A stretch of 64,000 nucleotides of DNA from positions 129,818-193,817 of the forward strand of contig OY848923.1 in assembly GCA_963693285.1 (NCBI GenBank), given 5' to 3'. The position numbers and the translations under genes are program-made. The DNA comes from Xestospongia muta. Lineage: Eukaryota > Porifera > Demospongiae > Haplosclerida > Petrosiidae. A model generated the notes under the pieces. It was not told where the DNA came from. It did no database searches and saw only the letters and a program-made list of their open reading frames with translations. Positions 38,253 to 64,000 of the stretch are shown here, in pieces (within the stretch, counting starts at the first letter, position 1; each line of letters begins with the position of its first letter).

Positions 38253-41006
38253 TTAAACTATTAAACTGTCTTCTTGTTGCTGTTGCTGTTTGATTCCTAG
38301 TTCTATTAAAAGAGTATCCTCTAACTTGAGATAATCATCGTATTCCTACCAAAGCAATAGAAATGGACTCATATTTATATTTTCAGACCCAAACTCACTA
38401 ATTTAGCTTTCTCTTCCCAACCACTATCTTTGCTCTGTTGAGGTGTCTCCTATAATTACCACATAATAATTATACTTCATTGACTAATATAACCTCTGTA
38501 GCAGATATTGCTTTAGCTTCATCCAGTAATTTCTTCTCTTCACTACGCATACGATTTCTTTCAGCAACAAATTCTAATCGCTTGACTTCTCTCTCAAAGA
38601 ATGACTCCATAATGGACAACTAGATAGAGAGAGAATAATCTCTAATTTAAACACTATATCTCAACCTCATTGCTGGAGGGATGACATAGACTCCATGGCA
38701 CTTCTAATATATGTAATGTACCACCACTGTCACCCACTGCTAACATTGATTGACGACCTACAACAATTAAGAGCTAACAAATAGAGTTAGTACAGCTTAC
38801 TAGAGAGACACCATGGGATAATAGAAGTGATAGAGAGAGAGGAAATATTTTGGGCCAATGATGGTACATGAGATCTAGAGAATGTTTGAATACATGTAAT
38901 AATAAATGTATTTATTCATTACCTATCCATGAGATCCCAGACATCAATATTCCCATTTTGTTTGCAGATAAAAAATACCCCTATAATAATGATGTTATAA
39001 TTACATCAAATGACTCTAATTATAAGGACCTGGTCGAGTGAGTGACCATGTCCCTCCTGTCAATGTCACAGTAGAGTTTCCAGATTTGAGAAGAGCATCA
39101 CTCTATAGATCACATGAGATTCATGTCACAGTCACATGACACCACTTACCGTTATCCCTTCTTTCCAGATACTGAAACTCCACCCACCAACAGTGAGTAT
39201 GATATCGCTAAAGAAAGGTGACCTGTCAACAGCTGATATGCTACCAGAATGAGCGAAGAAAAAATGGCTAGGAAGAGGTGCTATATAAAAGGATAGTCAC
39301 ATGACATCACATGATAAGTGTACTTACGAGCTGGTTTGCCACTTTCTGGATCTTTTCCTGGTAGCCAATTGAGGTAGACAAACTCACCTTCCTATGATAT
39401 GTATGTTACAATGGTAACACTGTTACTATAGCAACAAACCTCTGATCCTGTACACAATAATGTTGCTGCATCTTCAACTAATGTCCCATCACTGTGTTGC
39501 ATCTGATAAGGCATGAGTGTTATGTCGAGGGTAACACTATCGTCTCTTGTTCCAAGTTCATCAACAGTTTCTTTGATAGGTTTTGTTTTTTGTAACGTTT
39601 TTTCTTTAATACTGAAAGAAGTCAGAGAGTACTGGCCGGGATGAGAGGAACGAGACAAGGGTACCTTTGGAGAATAAAGTTGAATTCTTTACTTGTCATA
39701 GTTACCTTATAAAATGGTTTCCATGTTAAATGAAGATAGCTATAAGGATCATTGTTTACTTGAGTTTTATTAAGTTGAGCATGCTTCTTTTGAGGTGGTG
39801 GTCGAAGGTCCCAGAACATTATTGATCTAATTAATATTGCAATAACAGGGGCACAGTGTACAATTACATATAATTACCCATCTAATGAACTGGATAGAAG
39901 CTGACAAGAAAAGTTATTTTTGTTATGAATGAACTTAAATGTTTTGAAACAAATCTACATGTAAAGAAAGTACAATCCATTTATCCATTTGACTCTCATT
40001 TATTCATCCATTCATCTATCCATCTATACATCCATCTATCCATCTATACATCCATTACCTCTAAATGTTCTGGTATCCACATTATATCAGTCACAGCTCT
40101 ATTGTGACCTCCATCAATAGACGATAATACAGTGTAGCTCACAATAGGGGCGTGGTCTAACTTTGGATCAGTATCAAATATAGCCTATAATAATAGAACA
40201 GAATAGAAATACAAGTATATATATGTTAGCATTGTATATATACTAATCTACATGTATTTTACATGTATCATTTACCATTGTGGCTGGTATAGCTTTTTGA
40301 TCTTGTGCATTAATACTTCTATTTATATGCAATCTCTCCTGATGTTCTGTAATGTCCCATATCACAATCTAATCATGTGACATCACATGTTGATCACATG
40401 ACATGTTAACATACTTGTCCATTGATACACCCACCAGCAATAAGGTTAGGATTAGATGGATTGAATTTGAAACATAGAATATCTTCAGGTGCTTCTAAAA
40501 ATAGCTACAAAATTAAAAAATATCATCGGCAACACTCAGGCAGAAAGTTTAATTAATCGAGTAAGTGGAGTTAATTACTTGTGGGTGGATAGGATCGGTA
40601 AAACTCCATATAAGTACTAATGAATTGGAATGCATCAATTTAAATGACAACTCAATTCGTTCATTATGAGAGTACGGCTGACCACAGGACACAGCAACAA
40701 TACCTTATAAGGAAGAAGGGTTAGTTACAGAGTATCACAATTATTACCTTTAATTGTTGGATGCCAATCAATGCAAGTCACTATTTTGTCTTTACTGAAC
40801 TTGAGGTCAGTAAATGATTGATACTCCTATAATTATGATAGGTAATGAGTATATTATATCTACCTCCATACTTTGAGGTTTGTATCTGATTTATTAACAA
40901 CTATCCCATCATCATTAGCTAGTTGGAGATAATCATCATGAAAAATATCCATGATCTCATTTTGTTGAAGACAAAGTTCAACTCTAAATAAATAATTGAG
41001 TAATTT

Positions 41007-41043
<37 letters not shown>

Positions 41044-42146
41044 ATACCTTGGAGTAACCCTATTCATAAATTCGACTATATCTTCACTTTGCCAAATGGA
41101 ATCTGCTTCTTCTTCAGAGAAAACTCGTGGCTCATACTGAGTAGCAGCATTGACAGGATGACGCCTACAAATTAGGAATTTAACATCACAAATCTCACCA
41201 AACATCCCATACCATTCAGTCTGTGTAACTATATCTATTGTATCAGGAATAGCCTACATACAAACCATTGAACACAACTGTATTATTACTGACAATATTT
41301 AATGTCAGTATCAAATATTTAATGATGGTACATTTTGCATTTTTTACTTGTACTCCTGTTTCTAATTCCATTCTTTTAATTTCTACCACATCTTCTGGCG
41401 AAGGTATTGAAGGTATATCAACATAGTTGTCTCGATTTGTTGAAGAGTTGTAATCTGAGAAGTTATATTGTCTACCAAAAAAGTGCCTTTTTTTAGCTAC
41501 AGTAAACTGTAACTAAGAGAAACTCATTAGTCATAAATTAAAGGGACTTACTAATGGTCGAGTTAATGTAAGCATGCTTTCAAGGATCTCCTTATCACTA
41601 CCAAGACATACCCATTCTTTGGGTAAGGGTGTTGTAGGGATAGGCTCACTGTCTTCCTCTTCCAGACTTTCTTGTCCCACCTTAGCAATATCTTTGGGTG
41701 GCTATGGGTACATTAGATGATATACTGACAAAGTATATGAAATATTTACATTTAAAATGAGTTCTCTTGCTTCTTCTGTAACACAGAGATAAAAGTTTTG
41801 TTCGTACTTGAACTCATAATCATAGACAAGTAATAACTCATCACCAGGATATTTCTATACGAGCTTGGAACATATTAAAACACATAATAATCTTACTGTA
41901 ATAGTTTGTTTGAGTGGTTGAAAGTCACTGACTGCTGCTCTGGTCTGGATATCTTCCAGGAGTGGTCTGGATATCTTCCAGGAGTTGATCTTTCTTCAAG
42001 AATTTATAAGGATTTTCATCAGTAACATCGCTATCAGCTATAACATTAAAAATCTGTTGAGTAGCTGTAGAGAGAAATACTGGAATAATTCCTTCAGGGA
42101 TTGTTGGTTTATCTTCAACTGGGTCTTTTTCTGATGCTTCTGGCAT
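38253..42146 (-). CDS. DNAI3: Axonemal dynein intermediate chain DNAI3 (WDR63), frameshifted here
   Basis: Many short exons run from start 42146 (MPEASEKDPVEDKP; the frame further upstream begins with TTG). Exon 1 has IIPVFLSTATQQIFNVIADSD and NPYKFLKKDQLLEDIQT; exon 2 has KYPGDELLLVYDYEFKYEQN, both WDR63 signatures. Later exons (about 41700-38600) encode WD40 repeats (VIDWHPTI, FWDLRPP, HTLSW-like blades). The C-terminus is a coiled coil with poly-Gln and ends SLIV. Role: inner-arm dynein assembly in motile cilia. A 22-bp tandem duplication at 41941-41984 shifts the frame of exon 1 and brings a TGA at 41925-41927. With one copy the frame continues through a good donor into exon 2. The gene is thus broken in this haplotype, or the duplication is an assembly or sequencing artefact. 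Confidence 0.87.
41008..41040. repeat. (CT)n tract next to a DNAI3 donor
   Basis: About 30 bp of CT on the plus strand. In the sense strand of DNAI3 it is GA and starts 8 nt after the donor CCAAG/GTATAT. Confidence 0.9.
41941..41984 (-). repeat. 22-bp tandem duplication in DNAI3 exon 1
   Basis: Two identical 22-bp units (41941-41962 and 41963-41984). In the sense strand the unit contains no GT or GC dinucleotide, so it cannot be removed as a canonical intron. 22 is not a multiple of three, so the reading frame is shifted. Confidence 0.95.
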
Positions 42147-42291
42147 GATCCTGCTAGAGGCACATTTGTAGCTCCGTTGACATAGTAACGGGGCGTGGCT
42201 CAACGTATAAGAAGAGGTGTGTCCGAGAACTTTTTATTATAAAAAATCTATCAAAAATTTATCACACAAAAATGGAGTGGATCCAAACAAT

Positions 42292-45382
<3,091 letters not shown>

Positions 45383-45545
45383 TATGTTGAATTCACCTTT
45401 GCAGAGACGATGAATGTAGTTAACTTTAGACCACGCCCACAAACTGTGACGTATATAATAGTTAGCGTATCTTTGATTATTTGGTGTACAAGTGTGAATT
45501 CTGAGATGAAAAATAAACTATTTTGAATAGTTTCTAGATAGAGAG

Positions 45546-45553
45546 TATAAAAG
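45546..45553 (+). promoter_or_regulatory. TATA box of the cryptochrome gene
   Basis: TATAAAAG lies 62 bp upstream of the cryptochrome start codon in the short spacer shared with SCPx. CCACGCCCA (45431) and TGACGTA (about 45449) are upstream. Confidence 0.6.
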
Positions 45554-45607
45554 CGAGTACATCACCATATTTTGTCAGTCTACAGAAAAAAAAAGAGAGA
45601 AAAAGAT

Positions 45608-47212
45608 ATGGATATTCATCGTCCTCCAGTCGGCGGCGTCTTTTTCGGAGAGTCTGCCGAACGTCCTATGATGCCCCTGTGCAGCTACTCAACGAGATCG
45701 AACGAACCCCCCACAACTCTTCATTGGTTTCGTATCGACTCTCTTCGTTTAAACGACAACCCTGCTTTCCATCATGCTATCTCTACTGGTCAGCGACTAA
45801 AAGCTATCGTCATATTGGATCCATGGTTCAACAGTAATAACAAGAGTGGACCAGGTGTCAACGTATGGCGTTTTCTTCTCGAGTGTCTCCACGACCTAGA
45901 TCATCGCCTTCAAAAAAAACCTTATCAAACAAGATTAAACGTGTTCTTAGGCCAACCTACATTGATTCTACCAACCCTCTTTAAGAAATGGAACGTTACC
46001 AAACTGACTTTTCAAGCCTCACAAACCAGCATGGAGTCAGTAAAACATGATGAAATAATCAAAGCAGCTGCCACCGACTACAATGTTTCTGTCAATACAT
46101 TCTGTTCTCATACTCTTTACGATCCAGAAGACATCCTGAAAGCTAACAATGGCAAATTTCCACAGACCTACAAAGATCTTCGACGCCTGCTTCCAATGGT
46201 TGGGCGTCCTAAAGAGCCCTGTCCAGAACCAGATCCACTCTCTGTATTTCTTCACCAATCTTCAACTCAAGTAGATGCTTCTGATGCACACATTCCTTCG
46301 TTGCAAGATCTTGGATTCGGATCAGGAGATGCTCTCTACACTAGTTCCTGGGTAGGTGGAGAAACTGAAGCACTAAGTCGCTTGTCAAACTTTTGCAGTC
46401 GACGTGCATCCCAACCTGATGAACCAGTAAGTTGGCTTATTAGCAAGGATTCTCTCAGTCCTTATATTCGTTTTGGATGTCTCTCGGTACGTCAGATCTT
46501 CAGTCAGCTGCGACAGTATGCCTCAACTTCTAGTAAGGGTCAAATGTTGTTTGCTGAACTCACCAAAAATCTATTAATGAGAGAATTCGCTTACATGGTT
46601 GGTATCTCAGTCCCTAAATTTGATGTTATGCAGGACAATCCTCTTTGTATCCAACTACCCTGGGATGAAAATGAGGAGTCGGAAGCTTTTCTTGCTGCCT
46701 GGAGAGAAGGAAGGACTGGTTATCCCTGGATTGATGCTATCATGCGTCAATGTGTACAAGAAGGTTGGGCTCACTTCACAGCTCGACAGAGTATTGCTGT
46801 TTTCCTGACACGAGGCTACCTCTGGGTTAACTGGGAAAGAGGTAAAGAATTCTTTCAGGAGTTTATGCTTGATTTTGAGCTACCTCTTTCCACGGTATGC
46901 TGGATGCAGAGTTCTTGTTCTGGATTTTTCTGTGATCTCATTGAGAGTTATGATCCTTGTTACATTGGAAAACAAATGGATTTGGAAGGCCATTTCATCA
47001 AATCGTTCATTCCAGAACTGAAAGATTTTCCCTCAGATTACATTCACACTCCGTGGTTAGCTCCTGATCACATCCAGAAACAAGCTAAATGTATTATCGG
47101 CCAAGATTATCCTAAACCCATTGTTGATGTCTGCGAACAGGGAGAACTCTGTTGCCAGCGTATCCGCTCTGTGCTTACAGCTCTTCAAGATTTGTATGGA
47201 GAGAGTCCATAG
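45608..47212 (+). CDS. CRY: Animal cryptochrome (CRY/6-4 photolyase family)
   Basis: Intronless; first ATG at 45608 (the longer frame begins with TTG); 534 aa. The N-terminal alpha/beta domain starts TLHWFRIDSLRLNDNPAF. The FAD-binding domain has WLISKDSLSPYIRFGCLSVR, LLMREFAYMVG, GRTGYPWIDAIMRQ, AVFLTRGYLWVNWERG, PELKDFPSDYIHTPWLAP and CIIGQDYPKPIV. Where (6-4) photolyases have HHLARH, this protein has H389-F-T-A-R-Q394, so both catalytic His equivalents are lost and DNA repair is unlikely. Sponge cryptochromes of this type are reported as light receptors of the eyeless, opsin-less larva; I cannot tell which paralogue this is. TATA box and short shared promoter upstream. Confidence 0.93.
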   Translation: MDIHRPPVGGVFFGESAERPMMPLCSYSTRSNEPPTTLHWFRIDSLRLNDNPAFHHAISTGQRLKAIVILDPWFNSNNKSGPGVNVWRFLLECLHDLDHRLQKKPYQTRLNVFLGQPTLILPTLFKKWNVTKLTFQASQTSMESVKHDEIIKAAATDYNVSVNTFCSHTLYDPEDILKANNGKFPQTYKDLRRLLPMVGRPKEPCPEPDPLSVFLHQSSTQVDASDAHIPSLQDLGFGSGDALYTSSWVGGETEALSRLSNFCSRRASQPDEPVSWLISKDSLSPYIRFGCLSVRQIFSQLRQYASTSSKGQMLFAELTKNLLMREFAYMVGISVPKFDVMQDNPLCIQLPWDENEESEAFLAAWREGRTGYPWIDAIMRQCVQEGWAHFTARQSIAVFLTRGYLWVNWERGKEFFQEFMLDFELPLSTVCWMQSSCSGFFCDLIESYDPCYIGKQMDLEGHFIKSFIPELKDFPSDYIHTPWLAPDHIQKQAKCIIGQDYPKPIVDVCEQGELCCQRIRSVLTALQDLYGESP

Positions 47213-47481
47213 ACTACTAGTACTGTTATTAATGGAGACATTACAACATTCTCACATTATGTAATCATATTTGTGTGTTCATGTAATTTAATATTATATG
47301 TATTATTTTCTTTGTCAAAACAAGAGAAGTCATTAAAAATGTACACACATTTCAATGAAATGCAAGTTCTCTCAATACTTGAAATAAAATAGTTACTACT
47401 TATATTATTACAACAATATAAATCATTAATAATTATACTTAATTTATAAAAATGATATCAATTTCACACAAAAAATACTAT

Positions 47482-49702
47482 TTATACTTTAGATGACTCC
47501 ATAGAATCGTGCATAGGAAGTGATTTAGTTTTATGAGTAGGGAATACAGGGGTGGAGTCTACTTTATCATTATCTGATGGATTTTCCGATTGATGAGAAG
47601 GAGGTGTAGTTTGAGGGTTTGACAACTGCTTCTTTGAAAACCGAGTGACAACTCCTACGCCCACACAATCACCAAAAACATTTACTGTAGTTCTAAAACG
47701 ATCACTAAAAAATGTTGAAATAGAATTATATCCATATTAGCCACACCCACTCACAGGAACCAATCAACTGCTAATATCAAAGCCACTTCTTCAGCAGGTA
47801 AACCAATAGCCGTTAAAACAATAATTAGAGTAACCAAACCAGCTTGAGGAACACCAGCAGCTCCAATACTAGCTAATGTAGCAGTGATACTACAAATCAT
47901 GTGACTATCATGTGATCATAATGTGAAATAACTTACGCTATAATGATAATTCTATCAAAACCTACAGAAGTAGAGTTAGCTTGTGCAATAAATACTGCAG
48001 CAACAGCTTCATATAGAGCAGTACCATCCATGTTGATGGTAGCACCGACAGGCAACATGAATCTCGTCACACGTTGATCAAAACCAAGATTATTTTCAAG
48101 ACATTGTATAGTAACAGGTAAAGTAGCAGAACTGTAAAACAAGAGACATCACCATGGTAACACCAAGGTTGCCAAAGTTACTTTGATTTAATTTATCTAA
48201 AGGTTTCTATGGTAATACTGACCTTGATGAGGTCCCAAATGCTACTAGCAAAGCCTGTAAAATACCTCTAATTAATTTTAGAGGGTTGCTCCAAGCAAAT
48301 ATAGTATAAATGACTGGTAGTATGATACAACCATGTATAAATAAACCTAACAACACACAGACCACATAGAGACCCAGTTCTTGTACAACATCAGCTAAAC
48401 TATTTACTTCTAGTAGTTTACCAGCAATGATAGAAGCAATACCAATAGGAGAATACCTAATGGATGAATGGATGGATAGATGGATGAATAATGGACTAAT
48501 GGATAGATGGATGAATGGATGAATAATAGACTAATGGATAGATGGATTAATGGATGGATAGATAGATTAATGGATAGATAGATGGATTAATGGATAGATA
48601 GATACTTACCACATGACAATAGCAACTAGTTTCATAATAGCATCATTTAACACACCAATAACTTTAACAAACGGTTGAGCATCCTCTCCCAATGATGAAA
48701 GAACAACAGCAAAGGCAATAGTGAATACAATGACCCCAAGTATATTCATACCGTCACGAGTTCCTAATGACTTATCTACCTCAACTGGACACATCTGTAT
48801 CAAATCTCTATCAATTTCTTCCATCATATATTGTGATAACTCAGAACATGACATGTTAGATGTATTACTGATGACACCTTTTACTCCAATGGTTGTATTC
48901 ATATTCTCTAAATAGTTAGCACAAACTCTCCAATCAATTATTGTAGTATATTGTGTCTGGCTCTATAACAATAATAATAATAATAATATAACTAGTTATT
49001 AATGGATTATTACTTACTTGAACAAATGTAGCAGTAAACAGATTATCAGGAATAAGATTTCTAGTAAAATAAGATATATTCCATGGAAGGAACATTTAGT
49101 AAGTGATATATTGGGTACAAAGATCAACTAGGAATTGGATATACTATTATCATTACTTATTTTTACCTGAATAAATCTAAAATGGAGTCGACTATTTCCA
49201 AAGGATCTGTGCTCACATGACTGCTGTTAGTACATTTAGAGATAGCACCGTGACCTTTACCAGGTTGAATGGATACCACCAATATGATACCAAGTGTAAC
49301 AGCTATAAAAGTAGTTGTCGTGTAATATAATATGGTACGTAAACCTAATGGCCCTGACATCTTTATGTTTAACGAGCCAAGACCAGCAATTAAGCTGAAG
49401 ACAATGAGTGGTAATATTAACATTTTTAAAGCTCTTAGAAATAGCTCTCCAGGAAATGCTACTAGCTGTTGTACCAACTTTGATGGGTGTGCCTCTGCAA
49501 TTGCTACTCCTAATATAATACCTATTATTACTGATACAATAGTTAAAATGAGGAGTTTATTGTTCTTGGTGTGTTCCCAGATTTTCCCGCCATATTTCTT
49601 TATTTTTCTCTGCTTATTTTCCCTCTCATCGACTAGTAATGCTTCTTCCTCGTTTTCTGGCATTTCTAATTGTTCCACTGTCACTTCACTTTGTTGTTCC
49701 AT
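47482..49702 (-). CDS. SLC1-family excitatory amino acid transporter
   Basis: Starts at 49702 ([12 protein letters not shown]). Exon 1 has the first helices ([41 protein letters not shown]), then a large extracellular loop with many N-glycosylation sequons. Later exons have [15 protein letters not shown] (HP1 serine-rich motif), [27 protein letters not shown] (TM7), and [17 protein letters not shown] (TM8), the Na+/K+/H+ coupled glutamate site. The tail ends MESSKV, compatible with a class I PDZ ligand. Function: glutamate/aspartate uptake across the plasma membrane. It is notable in an animal without neurons, though SLC1 is known in sponges. Introns carry TCCA-type and GGATGAAT-type simple repeats (48460-48600). 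Confidence 0.92.
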
Positions 49703-49864
49703 TCAATAATACTTGTGCAGCATGTGGGCGGAGCTAGAAAGTATTAATTAATGAGTGTGGTTACATTACACCACGCCCATTCTAATTGACTTAATTAATT
49801 GATTTTGACTCTAATTCCTCCACTGAGAAGGTACTATAGAAACGGACAAAGGAGTTCACTGACT

Positions 49865-53828
<3,964 letters not shown>

Positions 53829-53856
53829 CTGAATAAAAATCATACCTTTATAATCA

Positions 53857-53965
53857 ACCCCTGTTATCAACCCTAATAATCAACCCTTATAATCAACCCC
53901 TATAATCAACCCCTGTAATCAACCCTTATAATCAACCCCTGTAATCAACCCTTATAATCAACCTT
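53857..53965. repeat. AATCAACCC tandem repeat between BICC1 and LRRC40
   Basis: About eight imperfect units of 12-14 bp (TATAATCAACCCC, TGTAATCAACCCT) just after the BICC1 stop, in the tail-to-tail spacer. Confidence 0.85.
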
Positions 53966-54089
53966 TATTTTTGTTTAAACAATTTTGAATTACATTTAAT
54001 TTTTCAAACAATTTTGAATTATATTTCATTTTTGATCATTTTACTGTTAAATACAATGTTTTAAAAATCATTTTTTGATAACAGTACAA

Positions 54090-57151
<3,062 letters not shown>

Positions 57152-57198
57152 CTTTAGTGATTAATTAAAGAGAGGCGTGGCTAATGATGAAGTAGATC

Positions 57199-57827
57199 AT
57201 GACAGGTATTTTTCTGGCAAATTTGCTGATAAATAAAATAAAACTGTGTTTGAATTGACTTGTACTCTTTTCTGTGACAGATGCTCAAAATCGACGCTCC
57301 ATTCTTCAAGGTCTTCAACAGACCCGTTCTCGACTTCAACGTCTCCATGAAGACAGGTAAGGAGATGACCCCTTTATTAATTGTCATTATCACCTCATTA
57401 TCGCTATAGATCACCCTCTCCAATGAAAACTAATAATACAAATGTAACACGAGCCACACCCCCACCTCCTGTTGCACAACGACCCACAACTGCATCTCAA
57501 CAAGATCCGTCACTTATAGCAAAACAACAAAAACTCGCTTTACAGGTTTGTCAAACCAGTATAGACAACGTACACAGAGTCTGCATTACATATATTACAT
57601 TTATTAAGTAACAAATTGTGGCTGGTTTGTCATTGTCACTTAAAATTTCAGACTCTAATAACTCATACCTAAACTTTCAATAATTGAGACTCATTCTCTT
57701 TTTAACACAGCAAGCTCAGTCTCAATCTCATGGCTACTACATCTCACAACCTTCATCCCATGGGAACCTCCTTTTACCAGTTCTCCCACGGTTTGATAGC
57801 AATGGAGACTTAATTCCACAGTCATGA
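57199..57827 (+). CDS. INIP: SOSS complex subunit C (INIP)
   Basis: Exons: 57199-57205 (only 7 nt: ATG ACA G), 57281 to about 57356, 57410-57545, 57711-57827. Phases agree and give MTDAQNRRSILQGLQQTRSR at the start, where human INIP has NRVAILAELDKEKR. The middle is Pro/Thr-rich with LIAKQQKLALQQAQSQSHG. The C-terminus GYYISQPSSHGNLLLPVLPRF matches the conserved INIP end GYFITQDSAFGNLILPVLPRLD. It is a small subunit of the SOSS single-strand DNA sensor complex (with INTS3 and NABP) in double-strand break repair. The 7-nt first coding exon is inferred from phase and splice signals and needs cDNA support. Confidence 0.82.
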
Positions 57828-58036
57828 CATGTAACAATTAAAGCTAAAAAAATTTATACACAGTAATAAATAAATAAGTAATAATAGAATAAATCACTAA
57901 ACACACACACACAACACAGTAGTAGCTGTTACTAGAGAAAGAAAGAGAGAGAGAGAGAATTCCAATGATGTAAGAGCTGGTAATGTTTTTATGATAGAAT
58001 GAATCGCTATGCTATGATACAAAGGGGGTGTGGTCA

Positions 58037-60296
<2,260 letters not shown>

Positions 60297-60735
60297 AATT
60301 TGGAATAAACTCCAGACCTTATTGAAAAATGGCTACAAATATCAGATAAGGAGAGAGAAAGACACACACACACATAATCACAAAATGTCTACTTGTATCT
60401 CTTACTTTAGCTAATAAAAGTGAACGTACCGACTATTTACAGCCTTCTATTTGTATACAATAGTTGACAGCTGAAGAGAAGACACCCCCCAAACTACTAG
60501 TTGTGCATCCTGGTTACTGACCACGCCTTTTTAATTAAGGTGGAGGTGTGACTACCACGTGACAGTGGACGGGGTGAGCTTCTTTCTACAGGTACAGAAA
60601 CTTTTCATGAATTTTTTTTATTATAAGTTAAAGAATTAATTTAAATATATTATTATTATAGTATATATTTTAGAAGCTGTATACATATTTTATTTGTATT
60701 ATTTCAACGAGCCACACCCACTTTATATACCCCTG
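60297..60735. promoter_or_regulatory. Bidirectional promoter STK11 / SNX7-30
   Basis: The 439-bp spacer between the two start codons contains CCACGCC (60521), CCACGTGAC (about 60555) and a possible 5' UTR exon junction (TTTCTACAG near 60590). No TATA box is evident for either gene. Confidence 0.45.
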
Positions 60736-63778
<3,043 letters not shown>

Positions 63779-63847
63779 TTAATAAATTAAATTTTTATTG
63801 ATTTTTCACAGAATAATTTGTGTGTGTGTGTGTGTTTGTCTATTGAA

Positions 63848-64000
63848 TTATGCTGAAGCAAGCATTTTTTTAATTTCTGCAATAGCCTTTCCAGGATTAA
63901 GCCCCTAAATAATTAAATTATAATTAAGGGGTGTGGTTTAATCACCTACTTTAGGACAAGTCTTGGTACAACTTAATATAGTATGACATCGAAACACTGA
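63848..64000 (-). CDS. SDHB: Succinate dehydrogenase iron-sulfur subunit, 3' end only
   Basis: Two coding exons are visible: 64000-63950 reads VFRCHTILSCTKTCPK, and 63904-63848 reads GLNPGKAIAEIKKMLASA then stop, joined in phase 0 over a 45-nt intron. FRCHTIxxCTKTCPKGLNPGKAI is the C-terminal Cys cluster region of SDHB that ligates the 3Fe-4S and 4Fe-4S centres of respiratory complex II. The rest of the gene lies beyond the window. Confidence 0.95.

Noticed and set aside
42147..42203. N-terminal extension of DNAI3
   Set aside because: The frame is open but begins with TTG; the first ATG is at 42146. The same applies upstream of ATE1, the cryptochrome and SNX.
48460..48600. GGATGAATGGATAGATGG repeats as a mobile element
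   Set aside because: Simple tetranucleotide-type expansions (TCCA/GGAT) seen in many introns here, without terminal repeats or target duplications.

Overview
The window looks like the nuclear genome of a demosponge, most plausibly Amphimedon queenslandica or a close relative. The evidence is AT-rich DNA, very short introns (many about 45-90 nt, GT-AG), intergenic gaps of 40-450 bp, and a purely metazoan gene set (JUN, STK11/LKB1, BICC1, an SLC1 excitatory amino acid transporter, an animal cryptochrome, MED26, cystinosin). No viral, bacterial or obvious transposon genes were seen. The species call is inference; the gene identities rest on recognisable protein motifs.

Layout, left to right: end of a tandem HMG-box gene (+); JMJD8-like TPR/ankyrin/JmjC gene (-); Cys-type glutathione peroxidase (+); ankyrin-PH gene (-); two neighbouring C-type-lectin/Ig/FN3 single-pass receptors (-,-); a spliced transcript candidate of unknown coding status between them; ERMP1 (+); AVL9 (-); FGGY kinase with unusually long introns (+); intronless JUN (+); small His-rich CaaX protein (-); MED26 (+); CMPK1 (-); intronless ATE1 (+); ASF1 (+); MRPL55 (-); cystinosin (+); a strong candidate Pol III structured RNA of about 365 nt (+); DNAI3/WDR63 (-); SCPx with a duplicated SCP2 domain (-); cryptochrome (+); SLC1A transporter (-); BICC1 (+); LRRC40 (-); INIP (+); STK11 (-); SNX7/30 (+); the 3' end of SDHB (-).

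Genes mostly alternate strand, so the window is a chain of head-to-head pairs (start codons 42-439 bp apart) and tail-to-tail pairs (stop codons about 70-270 bp apart, one about 670 bp). They are housekeeping and developmental genes with no evident shared pathway; compact bidirectional promoters are the organising principle. Several promoters carry a CCACGCC core, whereas TATA boxes are seen only before JUN, the cryptochrome, the Pol III RNA candidate and the unknown transcript.

Most unusual: the unassigned Pol III-like RNA at 37.6-38.0 kb; a 22-bp tandem duplication that frameshifts DNAI3; the recently duplicated SCP2 domain; and long (CT/GA)n microsatellites that sit directly on splice sites with consistent polarity (CT in the sense strand next to acceptors, GA next to donors). 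Exon borders were read by eye and not computed, so coordinates of multi-exon genes are whole coding spans.
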